This document shows positions 44,381 through 53,330 of a stretch of DNA of 64,000 nt, piece after piece (the stretch's first letter is position 1; each line of letters opens with the position of its first letter). Origin of the DNA: Fodinibius sp052060035 (GTDB lineage: Bacteria > Bacteroidota > Rhodothermia > Balneolales > Balneolaceae); NCBI RefSeq assembly GCF_052060035.1, contig NZ_JBPOEA010000016.1, positions 8,505 through 72,504 of the forward strand, given 5' to 3'. The translations under genes and the position numbers were made by a program. The notes beneath the pieces were generated by a model. That model searched no databases. It was not told the DNA's origin and was given only the letters and a program-made list of their open reading frames with translations.

Positions 44381-45934
44381 ATGGGGCAAAAGACCTCGTA
44401 TTTTAAGAAATATCGGGAACAAAAAAGCAATACAGTGAATATTACCATAGCCAATTTGTATGACGACCTTACCCAAAGCATTAACCATCTAAAGAGAGAT
44501 AAAACAGCCCTTAGAAATGCCCGTTTGGTGGTGGAAAATGCGCTTGATCGTGATGAGCCGATGTACGGCATCAATACTGGATTTGGGGCACTTGCTAACA
44601 AACGGGTAGATGGGGAAGAGCTTAAGCAGTTGCAACGCAATCTTATTTTATCTCATTCGGTGGGAGTGGGCGAATTGATTCCCAAAGATATATCCCGACT
44701 GATGCTACAGCTTAAAATCCATGCGTTGGGACTGGGCAATTCCGGAATTTCAGAAGAGACCTTTGATCGCTTGATCTATTTTTCTGACCATGATCTGATT
44801 CCTGCCATGCCCGAAAAGGGCAGTGTGGGGGCCTCGGGAGATTTGGCTCCTTTGGCCCATATGTCGTTGCCGCTGCTGGGGTATGGGTTGTTTTGGAATG
44901 CTGATGGATCAGATACGATTCCTGCCGAGAAAGTGCTGAATGAACACGATTTGGAACCTATCGATCTGCAAGCTAAAGATGGGCTTTCCCTGATTAACGG
45001 CACCCAGCTGATGGGGGCTTATGGCGCGTATGTGCTTGAAAAGTCGCTGAGCTTATTGAAAGCTGCTGATCTCATTTCGGCTATGAGTCTGGAGGCGTTG
45101 CAAGGAAGCATAAAGCCGTTTGATGAGCGCATTCACGAAATTCGTCCGCATAAAGGTCAGCAGGAGGTAGCTAATAATGTACGAGAGTTGTTGGTGGAAA
45201 GTGAGATTTTAGAGTCACATCGTGACTGCGGAAAAGTGCAAGATCCGTACTGTTTGCGATGCGTCCCACAGGTGCATGGCGCCAGCCGCGATGGACTGCG
45301 TTACTGCCGACAGAGCATTGAAACAGAGCTTAATTCGGTAACCGATAATCCCCTCGTTTTTGAGGATGGTGATATCATCAGTGGTGGGAATTTTCATGGC
45401 CAGCCCTTGGCGCTGGCGTTAGATCACGCCAAAATTGCTCTGGCAGAACTGGCCAGTATTTCTGAGCGACGAACGTATTTGCTGCTCGAAGGCCATGATG
45501 GATTGCCGGAGCTATTGATGCAAGAAACGGGCATTAATTCAGGATTTATGATTCCGCAATACACCTCGGCTTCTTTAGTATCCGAAAACAAGGTACTGTG
45601 CCATCCTTCTTCGGTAGATTCGATTCCCACAAGCTTGGGGCAGGAAGACCATGTAAGTATGGGGAGTATCAGTGCATTGAAGCTGTTAGAGGTCTATCAA
45701 AATGTGGAACAGGTATTAGCTATTGAATTGTTTACCGCTGCGCAGGCGTTGGATTTTCGCAAGCCATTACGACCGGGTCGCGGCGTAGAAATAGCCCATG
45801 AGTTTGTACGCGATGCGATACCGCACGCCGAGGAGGATCACTATTTTAAGGATGATATCAGCAAGGCGGTTGAGTTGCTGCAAAATAGAAGCATGGTACA
45901 AGAAGTAGAAAAGAAGCTGACTGAATTAATATAA
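44381..45934 (+). CDS. hutH: histidine ammonia-lyase
   Basis: 517 residues from ATG 44381; the upstream ATG (44297) would add 28 residues overlapping the divergent gene. It deaminates histidine to urocanate using the MIO group formed from A151-S152-G153 (GSVGASGDLAPLAH), with Y62 (MYGINTGFG) as the catalytic base. Length is normal. Part of the dispersed hut set. Confidence 0.95.
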   Translation: MGQKTSYFKKYREQKSNTVNITIANLYDDLTQSINHLKRDKTALRNARLVVENALDRDEPMYGINTGFGALANKRVDGEELKQLQRNLILSHSVGVGELIPKDISRLMLQLKIHALGLGNSGISEETFDRLIYFSDHDLIPAMPEKGSVGASGDLAPLAHMSLPLLGYGLFWNADGSDTIPAEKVLNEHDLEPIDLQAKDGLSLINGTQLMGAYGAYVLEKSLSLLKAADLISAMSLEALQGSIKPFDERIHEIRPHKGQQEVANNVRELLVESEILESHRDCGKVQDPYCLRCVPQVHGASRDGLRYCRQSIETELNSVTDNPLVFEDGDIISGGNFHGQPLALALDHAKIALAELASISERRTYLLLEGHDGLPELLMQETGINSGFMIPQYTSASLVSENKVLCHPSSVDSIPTSLGQEDHVSMGSISALKLLEVYQNVEQVLAIELFTAAQALDFRKPLRPGRGVEIAHEFVRDAIPHAEEDHYFKDDISKAVELLQNRSMVQEVEKKLTELI

Positions 45935-45985
45935 TTTAAATTTTCAGGGTACCGAGGCGGTGCCCGGTGTCTTTAGGACAATAAA

Positions 45986-47230
45986 TTAGTTCTCATCCAC
46001 TTTTTTTAATCCCTCAAAATCCGTCATTAAGTTAACCGGACGAGGAAAGGAGATTACGTACGCATCCTCATGGAAATTAGTCATAATCTGTTGGATATTT
46101 GAGGCATCCTCAAATTCCGTAAGTACACCAATTAACACTTCATAGTACCGCTTACGCTTGATGATAAAAATCTTTTCTTCAGCATTTTGTAAGGAATCGT
46201 TTAGCTGATCCATAGCATATTTTCTAACGCGTTGGGCAGGCAACAACGCATATGAGGCAAAAATTTGCACGTAATGACCGGCCGGGAGTAATTCTGCTTT
46301 TCCTGTTTCTTGGTTTACGGCAACGGGATTAATCGATCCTTTAAGGTTGGCAAAAGCTTGTTCAAGATCGTCCATTCGTTGTTCAAGGCGATCCATGCGC
46401 ACATTCAGGGAATCAATGGCCGCACGATTGTCTTGAATGGTGGAATCGTGCTTTTGGTCGTTTTGGTCACTTCGTTTTTCCAGTTCTTCAAGCTGCGTAT
46501 TTAATGTGTTGATGCGATCAACCTGGGCTACGAACAGCTCGTAATCCGATTGGCTTAAATCGGCCGGGAAAGGTTTCCATGAGGGGTGAATGGCGTTAGT
46601 TTTTCCAAAATTGATGCGGACTCCTGCAGTGAGTGCATTGATCATATCAGCACCCCAGCCTTCAGTATCATTATCCATTTCATTTGATCCAATATGAAAA
46701 TCGTAGTGGGTAAACAGATCAACTGTGTTGGTAAGTTTGTATGCGATGCCGGCTCCCAGATTGTAACTTGAATTATGGTTATAGATTTTTTCAGTGGCAA
46801 GACGATAATTGTACATGTCGTAACCAACACCGGCGGTTAAAAACGGGTTAATGCGCTCAGTGATCAAGTTGATCATTAGAAGTTGATTAAGATTGATAAT
46901 ATTTCGGAATGCGATCATATTCACCTTCGTCTCAAACGGAGAGTCTAATCCTTTAATATCTGTTCGTTGATAACCGAGTTCGAGCGACCAGGCTGGGGTT
47001 AAGGCGTACTGTAAGCTACCTCCAAACGAATAGGAGTCTTTGGTGTTAAGACTGAAATTACTCGACAAAAAGTATTCGTTTCTGTTGGTATCTCCCAGGC
47101 TTGCGCCTCCGTTAACCGCGATGCTGAACTTTCGAAATTCATAGTCGGAATAACTTTGAGAATAAACCAAGATTGGAATAAAACCTATGATGAATAGTAA
47201 TAGAAATCTCTTGTTGATTAAATAAGCCAT
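45986..47230 (-). CDS. outer membrane beta-barrel protein with coiled coil and SPOR-like end
   Basis: A 414-residue envelope protein. A signal peptide (cleavage near VYSQS) is followed by an OmpA-like eight-stranded barrel (about 30-205; alternating pattern and repeated GVGYD / LGAGIAYKL / AGVRINFG), a coiled coil (about 225-300, ELEKRSDQNDQKHDS...), and a C-terminal SPOR-like domain (HYVQIFASYALLPAQRVRKYA...). This layout links the outer membrane to peptidoglycan. Function inferred only from architecture. Divergent to hutI. Confidence 0.7.
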   Translation of the reverse strand: MAYLINKRFLLLFIIGFIPILVYSQSYSDYEFRKFSIAVNGGASLGDTNRNEYFLSSNFSLNTKDSYSFGGSLQYALTPAWSLELGYQRTDIKGLDSPFETKVNMIAFRNIINLNQLLMINLITERINPFLTAGVGYDMYNYRLATEKIYNHNSSYNLGAGIAYKLTNTVDLFTHYDFHIGSNEMDNDTEGWGADMINALTAGVRINFGKTNAIHPSWKPFPADLSQSDYELFVAQVDRINTLNTQLEELEKRSDQNDQKHDSTIQDNRAAIDSLNVRMDRLEQRMDDLEQAFANLKGSINPVAVNQETGKAELLPAGHYVQIFASYALLPAQRVRKYAMDQLNDSLQNAEEKIFIIKRKRYYEVLIGVLTEFEDASNIQQIMTNFHEDAYVISFPRPVNLMTDFEGLKKVDEN

Positions 47231-47419
47231 GGTAATTTCCCTCTAAAAAGCCGTTGATATTCCTTTTTGTTATGCCCTCTCTTTTTGGCATCTGTCTGAT
47301 AGAAAAGCTACGCAGAAGTAAGGATATAGTCATGTTTGAATCTTCTAATAAATCGGGCTATTTGTTATTTTGTTGACCGTGGTTTAGAATAGAAATTTTG
47401 GCTAACTAATCAGCAAAAT

Positions 47420-48640
47420 ATGCCAGTACTAACAAACATCGGATTTTTGGCAACGTGTAAAGATCAAGGGGCGCAAGATGAGATCCATCCCATAAAAAAT
47501 GCGGCTATCGCCTGGAAGAATGATACCATAGAATGGGTAGGGCGTGAAAAGAATCTGCCCGAAAAATATGCCAACGAACAACAATTTGACGCGGACGGGA
47601 AGATGGTTATTCCCGGACTTGTTGACTGTCATACGCACTTGGCATTTGGCGGATGGCGGCCTGATGAATTTGCGATGCGGGTGCAGGGAAAAAGTTATCT
47701 TGAGATAGCAAAAGCCGGTGGTGGAATCCTTTCTACAGTAAAAGACACCCGGAAAGCCACTGAAGATGAGTTGTATGATAAGGCAGCCGGATTTTTAAAA
47801 GAGATGGCTAAGCTGGGGGTAACCACCGTGGAATGCAAGAGTGGGTATGGATTATCCGTAGAGGAGGAGTTAAAAATACTGCGCGTATATCGGCGGTTGG
47901 CCGAGGAGCAGCCTTTGGGAGTCGTATCCACCTTTTTGGGAGCCCACACTATTCCGCCCGAATATAAAGACGATCGCGAAAGTTATATTGATTTAGTAGT
48001 TGATGAAATGATACCGGCCGTTGCCGAGCAAAAGCTGGCTGATTTTTGTGATATTTTTGCCGAGGAATCGGCTTTTACCATAGATGAATCGCAGCGAATT
48101 TTAATGGCAGCCAAGGCTGCGGGATTGACACCCAAGCTCCATGCCGATCAGTTGACCTCGTGCGGTGGGGCCGAGTTGGCGGCAGAAGTAGGGGCGGCCA
48201 GTGCAGATCATCTGGAGAAGATTTCGGATGAAGGCATTGAGGCGATGGCGAAAGCAGGAGTGGTGGGAGTTACCTTGCCACTGGCGTCACTCTACACGCA
48301 AGAAGAATTTCTGGATTGTCGCCGTTTAGTAACAGGTGGAGTAGATGTTGCGGTAGCTACTGATTTTAATCCCGGTTCGGCGCCCAGTTACGACTTGCCA
48401 CTGGCGATGATGTTGACCTGTAATCATGGACGGTTAACACCCGATGAAGTGCTGAAGGGAGCGACAATATATGCAGCCAAGGCCGTTAAAAGAGATGTAA
48501 GGCTGGGTTCTATTGAACAAGGGAAACAGGCCGATTTTGCGATTATTGATGCCCCGGATCCTAACTTTTGGATGTATCATTATAAAGGGGGGCAATGCTT
48601 AAGAAGTTTCAAAAAAGGTCGAGAATTACTCAGGAGTTGA
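47420..48640 (+). CDS. hutI: imidazolonepropionase
   Basis: A 406-residue amidohydrolase that opens the imidazolone ring to give formiminoglutamate. The metal-binding DCHTHLAFGG is near residue 70, LHADQ and the late AVATDFNPGSAPS complete the site. Length is normal. A class III cyclase gene begins 2 nt after its stop codon (TGATAATG), so the two are almost certainly cotranscribed. Confidence 0.95.
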   Translation: MPVLTNIGFLATCKDQGAQDEIHPIKNAAIAWKNDTIEWVGREKNLPEKYANEQQFDADGKMVIPGLVDCHTHLAFGGWRPDEFAMRVQGKSYLEIAKAGGGILSTVKDTRKATEDELYDKAAGFLKEMAKLGVTTVECKSGYGLSVEEELKILRVYRRLAEEQPLGVVSTFLGAHTIPPEYKDDRESYIDLVVDEMIPAVAEQKLADFCDIFAEESAFTIDESQRILMAAKAAGLTPKLHADQLTSCGGAELAAEVGAASADHLEKISDEGIEAMAKAGVVGVTLPLASLYTQEEFLDCRRLVTGGVDVAVATDFNPGSAPSYDLPLAMMLTCNHGRLTPDEVLKGATIYAAKAVKRDVRLGSIEQGKQADFAIIDAPDPNFWMYHYKGGQCLRSFKKGRELLRS

Positions 48641-48642
48641 TA

Positions 48643-49248
48643 ATGGCTAATCTGATGGATATGTCCGATAATTTTGAGGCGGATAAAAAAAATGGGACAA
48701 TCCTGTTTTGTGATATCCGCAATTTTACTCACTTATTTGAAGAAGAGGATCCGCTTAAGGCCGTTGCTTTTGCCAATTCTGTATTGGCGGAATTGGGGAC
48801 GGTAGTTGAGCAAGGCGGCGGTGCGGTAGATCGTTTTACGGGCGATGGTTTTTTGGCTCATTTTGGAGTGCTACAGGCTGATGACTCTCACATCCAAAGT
48901 GCATGCAAAGTCGCTATTGAAATGCGGTCTGCACTACAGCAGATAAACACGCAACGGTACTTAGACGTAGAAAGTGTGGTATCTATTGGGATTGGCATCC
49001 ATAGTGGGGAGGTGGCCTATGGTGAAATTAAGACGGAGCAAATAAATCAAAAAACCGTATTGGGGGATGTGGTGAATACGGCGGCGCGTATTGAAAGGTT
49101 GACCAAACATTTTTCGGTAGATATTTTGTTATCAAACAGTAGTTATAGGTGGGTGAAAGAGGATTTTAATTTCCGGAAAATGCCCGCCCGAAAGATCAGT
49201 GGAAAAAAGAATCAGATTACCACTCACTGGTTATTACCAATGAACTAA
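48643..49248 (+). CDS. class III adenylate/guanylate cyclase, stand-alone catalytic domain
   Basis: 201 residues from ATG 48643, just after hutI. It is a bare cyclase homology domain: FCDIRNFT with D24 and DRFTGDGF with D68 (metal-binding), and LGDVVNTAARIE with D142, N145 and R149 (base and transition-state contacts). R64 occupies the place where many adenylate cyclases have Lys, so base choice (ATP or GTP) is uncertain. There is no sensory domain. Position 2 nt after hutI suggests production tied to histidine metabolism. Confidence 0.85.
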   Translation: MANLMDMSDNFEADKKNGTILFCDIRNFTHLFEEEDPLKAVAFANSVLAELGTVVEQGGGAVDRFTGDGFLAHFGVLQADDSHIQSACKVAIEMRSALQQINTQRYLDVESVVSIGIGIHSGEVAYGEIKTEQINQKTVLGDVVNTAARIERLTKHFSVDILLSNSSYRWVKEDFNFRKMPARKISGKKNQITTHWLLPMN

Positions 49249-49273
49249 TGGCAAAAAATAGTTTCAACAACAA

Positions 49274-49585
49274 ATGGATATAACAGTAGAAGATGGAAGT
49301 CAGATAAGTGAAGAAGCGGTAGAAGAGTTAAAAAAACATGCGGATATGATCGAGTGTGAATGTCCGGCACGTCTGATGGAGATCTTAGAAGAGGTACGTA
49401 ATTTTACAAAATATACCGAGAACTGCATCGAGAAATACCCCGAGGATAAAGCCACACATAAATGGCTTAAGTCCTCATCCATGAACATCGATCAGCTGTT
49501 ATCAACTACTCTTATTCAGCTGGCTCGTTACGAGGGATTTATTAATGAGGATAATGAAATTGTGGATCGTGATATTGAAGATTAA
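49274..49585 (+). CDS. small acidic hypothetical protein next to cyclase
   Basis: 103 residues, helical and acidic, 25 nt after the cyclase stop. Contains MIECECPARLMEILEEVRNFTKYTENCI and a terminal EDNEIVDRDIED. I have seen no named family. Tight spacing supports the same operon as hutI and the cyclase. A regulator of the cyclase is an unproven idea. Confidence 0.6.
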   Translation: MDITVEDGSQISEEAVEELKKHADMIECECPARLMEILEEVRNFTKYTENCIEKYPEDKATHKWLKSSSMNIDQLLSTTLIQLARYEGFINEDNEIVDRDIED

Positions 49586-49700
49586 GTTCACGCAATTTCG
49601 CATTGAAAAACGTGGGTGTTCCCCTACATCATTTGTGGAACTGAATTCGCTTTGGTGTCGTAGAAATGGAATAACTAAACTCCTTTAAAGATGAGATCTT

Positions 49701-49883
49701 ATGGCACCAAAAATAATGCGGAAAATGAAGAATGCCGTTGCATTGTTTAAAATACCGGCGAAGAAATTGAGTAGAGCAAAAACATTTTATGAGTCCATCT
49801 TTGATATTAAGATGGAGGATATGGAAATGGATAACGACTGCCATCGAATGTTTGCCTGTGTACTTTACCGGCAATATGATTAG
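49701..49883 (+). pseudogene. VOC (glyoxalase-fold) protein fragment
   Basis: Sixty residues whose first 45 look like the start of a VOC protein: MKNAVALFKIPAKKLSRAKTFYESIFDIKMEDMEM. VOC proteins normally run 120-130 residues and the second half is missing, so this is a truncated relic. The end of the frame overlaps the next small ORF by a few codons. Confidence 0.65.
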
Positions 49884-50064
49884 CCGTTGGGAGAGGTCAC
49901 TCTTTTTAGGATATTATGTAGCCTTCACACTATATTTGATTTTAACAGCAACAGGGCATCATCTACTACCCGTATTTAACTTGGTTGTTGGGTGGTTTGT
50001 GTTTCCGATGACGGTGATTACCGGCATTGGGATACTGCTTAAAGAATTCAGAAAAATTAATTAG
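49876..50064 (+). CDS. small two-segment membrane protein (hypothetical)
   Basis: 62 residues from ATG 49876 with two hydrophobic segments (YYVAFTLYLILTATGHH and LVVGWFVFPMTVITGIGILL). No family recognised and no clear ribosome-binding site. It may be a remnant joined to the VOC fragment. It ends 7 nt before hutG. Confidence 0.4.
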   Translation: MISRWERSLFLGYYVAFTLYLILTATGHHLLPVFNLVVGWFVFPMTVITGIGILLKEFRKIN

Positions 50065-50070
50065 TCACTT

Positions 50071-51006
50071 ATGCCAGATTTAACCAAAGTTTCGACCGAT
50101 ATTCCTGAAAGAGTAGATAATGATTCCCGTATTGGTCATCTGTTGGGTTCCAACCTCAATAAAGAAGAACTACCGAAGGCTGTAATCATTGGTTTTCCAT
50201 CCGATAAGGGGGTTGCCATTAATGGCGGACGTACCGGCGCGGCGGATGCGCCTGAGGCTATTCGCGAGCAGTTGTATAAGATGACGCCCGACCCTGAAAA
50301 TTATAATCCTTTTGTGGATTTAATTGGTGCTATTAAAGATGTGGGCGATTTGAATATCCGTTACGAGGTGGAAGAGGATCAGAAAAATCTGGGGCAGGTG
50401 TTAGCGGGTTATTTGGAGCAGGGCATAATTCCAATTATCCTTGGAGGAGGACACGAAACGGCCTTCGGACATTTTTCGGGATATGCAGAGGCGGGCTATA
50501 AAACCGCTATTTTTAATTTGGATGCGCACACAGATGTACGTTCCCTCAAAGAAGGGAGGGCCCATTCCGGGTCTCCGTTTCGTCAGGCCATAGAACACGA
50601 AAGTGAATGCGCCGAAATGTATCTGGTCGCTGGATTGCAACCTCATTCTGTAGCCAGATCGCATTTGCAGTATGTTAAAGAATCCGGTGGAGATTATTTG
50701 CTGCGGGATGAAACGAACATCACCTCTATTTCAGGGTTCTTTCATCAGCATGAGAGTGATCGGCTGATGGTTACCTTCGATATGGATGCCGTGGATCAAT
50801 CCCAGGCGCCGGGTGTTAGTGCTCCCTGTGCCAATGGGTTGCCTGCTGATTTATGGTTGACGGTCGCATATCTGGCGGGTCGCAACGAGCAGGTCACCTC
50901 CTTTGATTTGTCGGAGGTGAACCCGCGCCACGATCGTGATAATCAAACAGCAAAGCTGGCAGCTCTTACCATTTGGAACTTTTTGCTGGGATTAAGTCAG
51001 CGGTAG
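50071..51006 (+). CDS. hutG: formimidoylglutamase (HutG-type, arginase fold)
   Basis: A 311-residue ureohydrolase that hydrolyses N-formimino-L-glutamate to glutamate and formamide, completing the Hut pathway. The binuclear manganese site is present: GGGHETAFG, NLDAHTD and FDMDAVD. Arginase/agmatinase are alternatives by fold, but the hut setting favours HutG. Confidence 0.88.
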   Translation: MPDLTKVSTDIPERVDNDSRIGHLLGSNLNKEELPKAVIIGFPSDKGVAINGGRTGAADAPEAIREQLYKMTPDPENYNPFVDLIGAIKDVGDLNIRYEVEEDQKNLGQVLAGYLEQGIIPIILGGGHETAFGHFSGYAEAGYKTAIFNLDAHTDVRSLKEGRAHSGSPFRQAIEHESECAEMYLVAGLQPHSVARSHLQYVKESGGDYLLRDETNITSISGFFHQHESDRLMVTFDMDAVDQSQAPGVSAPCANGLPADLWLTVAYLAGRNEQVTSFDLSEVNPRHDRDNQTAKLAALTIWNFLLGLSQR

Positions 51007-51189
51007 AAAAAAACAAAAAATATGGACGGGAAGGGTTAGCTTAGATTGAAAGTCTATTCGGCACTATTGGTTTTCTTTACTGCTCTGCTTGCCGACTTGC
51101 TATTTCGATAAATTTTGTGCCGACGGAACCTTCTGTGCACCGGTTTTGTAGTTATCTGTTGAATATCAATAGACAGATAGGGAAGATTT

Positions 51190-51666
51190 ATGTACAGACT
51201 TCACCAAGAACAAATTTTAAACATTTCATCCGAAGAACTGTGGGATTTTATATCGCATCCGGCTAATCTGAATGAGATTACGCCCCCGGAACTTGATTTT
51301 ACGATCATCAGTGACGTGCCGGAGAAAATGTATAACGGCTTGCTGGTCGAGTATGATGTGAAGCTCCCTTTGTTGGGACATTCGGAATGGGTAACGGAAA
51401 TAAAGCATATTGTTCCCGGAAAAGAGTTTGTTGATGAGCAGCGGATTGGACCGTATCGCTTTTGGTATCACTATCATAAAATAGAAGAGGTAGAGTCGGG
51501 GGTTAAGATGATTGATGAGGTGAGTTATGTACCCCCGTATGGCATATTGGGTAAAGTCGCGAATAGCCTACTGATCAGAAATAAGCTGCGCGATATTTTT
51601 GAATACCGAAAGCAAGTACTGCATCATCGCTACAATACCAAAAAGGCGGAAATAGAATACGGATGA
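51190..51666 (+). CDS. SRPBCC-superfamily protein
   Basis: A 158-residue START/polyketide cyclase-like ligand-binding domain. The pattern HQEQILNISSEELWDFISHPANLNEITPPEL begins the fold, followed by VTEIKHIVPGKEFVDEQRIGPYRFWYHYHKIEEV. Such single-domain proteins bind hydrophobic ligands. No catalytic residues can be assigned. Monocistronic. Confidence 0.8.
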   Translation: MYRLHQEQILNISSEELWDFISHPANLNEITPPELDFTIISDVPEKMYNGLLVEYDVKLPLLGHSEWVTEIKHIVPGKEFVDEQRIGPYRFWYHYHKIEEVESGVKMIDEVSYVPPYGILGKVANSLLIRNKLRDIFEYRKQVLHHRYNTKKAEIEYG

Positions 51667-51744
51667 CACTGACCTGATTTCCCAGATTTAAATCTTTAAA
51701 AGATATCTACAAAGACCTTTTTAATCTGCCTTTTCTGCGTTCAG

Positions 51745-52899
51745 TTACGGACGAATTTTAATATCGATTTTCTCCGTGGGATCTTGCTCTTGGTTACGGA
51801 TAGCCAGCTGCTGAATGACATTATTCGATAGCTCTACAAATTTTTGTGCTGATTTCGTTTCCATATCACCCAGCACAATGGGCTTGCCCTCATCACTGCT
51901 TTCACGCACTTTTTGTTCCAGCGGTATTTCTCCCAAAAAGTTGGTCCCCATGCGTTCGGCAAGGTTGCGAACACCATGCTTGCCAAAGATGTGGTATTTT
52001 TTCTCCGGCATATCTTCAGGGATGAAGTAGGCCATGTTTTCAACCATCCCCAATACCGGCACATTTACCTTCTTAAACATTGCCACACCTTTTCTTGCGT
52101 CATCCAGAGCCACATCCTGCGGGGTAGAAACAATCACTGCTCCCGTCAATGGAACGGTTTGAACCAGTGTAAGCTGAATATCACCAGTTCCGGGAGGAAG
52201 GTCCAAGACCATATAATCCAGTTCGCCCCACTCCACTTCATTCATAAATTGTTTAACGGCGCTGGTCACCATGGGGCCGCGCCAGATCATGGCTTGGTCC
52301 GGGTCAACAAGCATTCCCATAGATAGAAAACGAACGCCATATTTTTCTTTGGGAATAAGCTTCTTTTGGGTGGTAATATTGGGTCGCCCGTGGGCATCCA
52401 TCATGGTAGGAATACTGGGGCCGTAAATATCGGTATCCAACAATCCTACTTTAGCACCCGTACGAGCTAATCCGCAGGCCAGGTTAACAGCTACGGTAGA
52501 CTTTCCCACGCCCCCTTTTCCTGAGGCCACGGCAATGATATTTTTAACACCCGAAAGCACTTCCTCATCCTGATCTTCCTGCTCTTCGCGCTTTTTACGG
52601 TGGCCCTGTCCGGGGAATTCCCCTTTTTCTTCATTGTTACGAAATTTCGAAATGTTTACTGCCGTAGTGATATCGAGAACCGCATCCTTATTTACGAACT
52701 TCCGGATGGCATCTTCGCATTTTTCTTTAAGGGTTGATTCCAGCTTGGGATCTTTTTCAGGGAGATCAATCGTAAAGGTGATGAAGGAGTCCTGGACGAT
52801 CAGATCCTCAATCATATCCAGGCTTATCAGATCTTTTTCCATCCCGGGGTGCATCACATGGGTAAGTGCTGTGCGAACTTGCTGCTTATTAATGGCCAT
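51745..52899 (-). CDS. mrp: Mrp/NBP35-type Fe-S carrier ATPase
   Basis: A 384-residue P-loop ATPase of the Mrp/ApbC family for Fe-S cluster transfer. An N-terminal DUF59-like domain (about 1-90) precedes the deviant Walker A KGGVGKST, DTDIYGPSIP and DLPPGTGDIQLT. I see no C-terminal CxxC pair as in some family members. Monocistronic. Confidence 0.92.
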   Translation of the reverse strand: MAINKQQVRTALTHVMHPGMEKDLISLDMIEDLIVQDSFITFTIDLPEKDPKLESTLKEKCEDAIRKFVNKDAVLDITTAVNISKFRNNEEKGEFPGQGHRKKREEQEDQDEEVLSGVKNIIAVASGKGGVGKSTVAVNLACGLARTGAKVGLLDTDIYGPSIPTMMDAHGRPNITTQKKLIPKEKYGVRFLSMGMLVDPDQAMIWRGPMVTSAVKQFMNEVEWGELDYMVLDLPPGTGDIQLTLVQTVPLTGAVIVSTPQDVALDDARKGVAMFKKVNVPVLGMVENMAYFIPEDMPEKKYHIFGKHGVRNLAERMGTNFLGEIPLEQKVRESSDEGKPIVLGDMETKSAQKFVELSNNVIQQLAIRNQEQDPTEKIDIKIRP

Positions 52900-53330
52900 G
52901 AGTTAAAATATCTTCGATTTTGGCTAAATTTTTCAGTCCTGAAAGATAATGATTTCTTGCCAGATGCTAAACGGTTTCTGAGGGAAAAGAATTCGGTTGG
53001 ATAGATTTCAAATGAGACTGTTTGATCGGGTTATGGTGGGAGGAGTTGTAATATAACTAAAGGTGTGAAACTAAAAGCAGACTTAGGACAAATCATCAGT
53101 CCGAATAAAATCCAGTTCGCTTCAGATGAACTCATCAAAACCTCAATTCCGGATGCATTCGTGGCAGTTAGCTTGACCGCCACGTAAATTATTGCAACCG
53201 ATGATCCATGTACTGCAGAGCCGACGATCAGCAAAGTATAATAAGGGATGATTAGGATTCTCAATTCTAATGCGAAATCCGTATTTTGGGCGACTGGAAA
53301 GTTGAAATAATACGAAACTACAAAGTAGCT
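52900..53330. other. intergenic region mrp/gcvT with an unassigned hydrophobic minus-strand frame
   Basis: 431 bp between divergent genes. A minus-strand ORF from 53031 to 53441 would start inside gcvT. Its non-overlapping part (ILIIPYYTLLIVGSAVHGSS...) is hydrophobic and could be a relic of a membrane protein gene. No glycine riboswitch pattern was recognised upstream of gcvT. Confidence 0.35.

Noticed and set aside
44317..44640. N-terminal extension of the zinc-ribbon methyltransferase
   Set aside because: The extra residues are translated antisense to hutH and lack family resemblance; TTG 44316 is a better start.
52900..53330. Glycine riboswitch upstream of gcvT
   Set aside because: I could not find the conserved aptamer segments by eye and no tandem hairpins are apparent.
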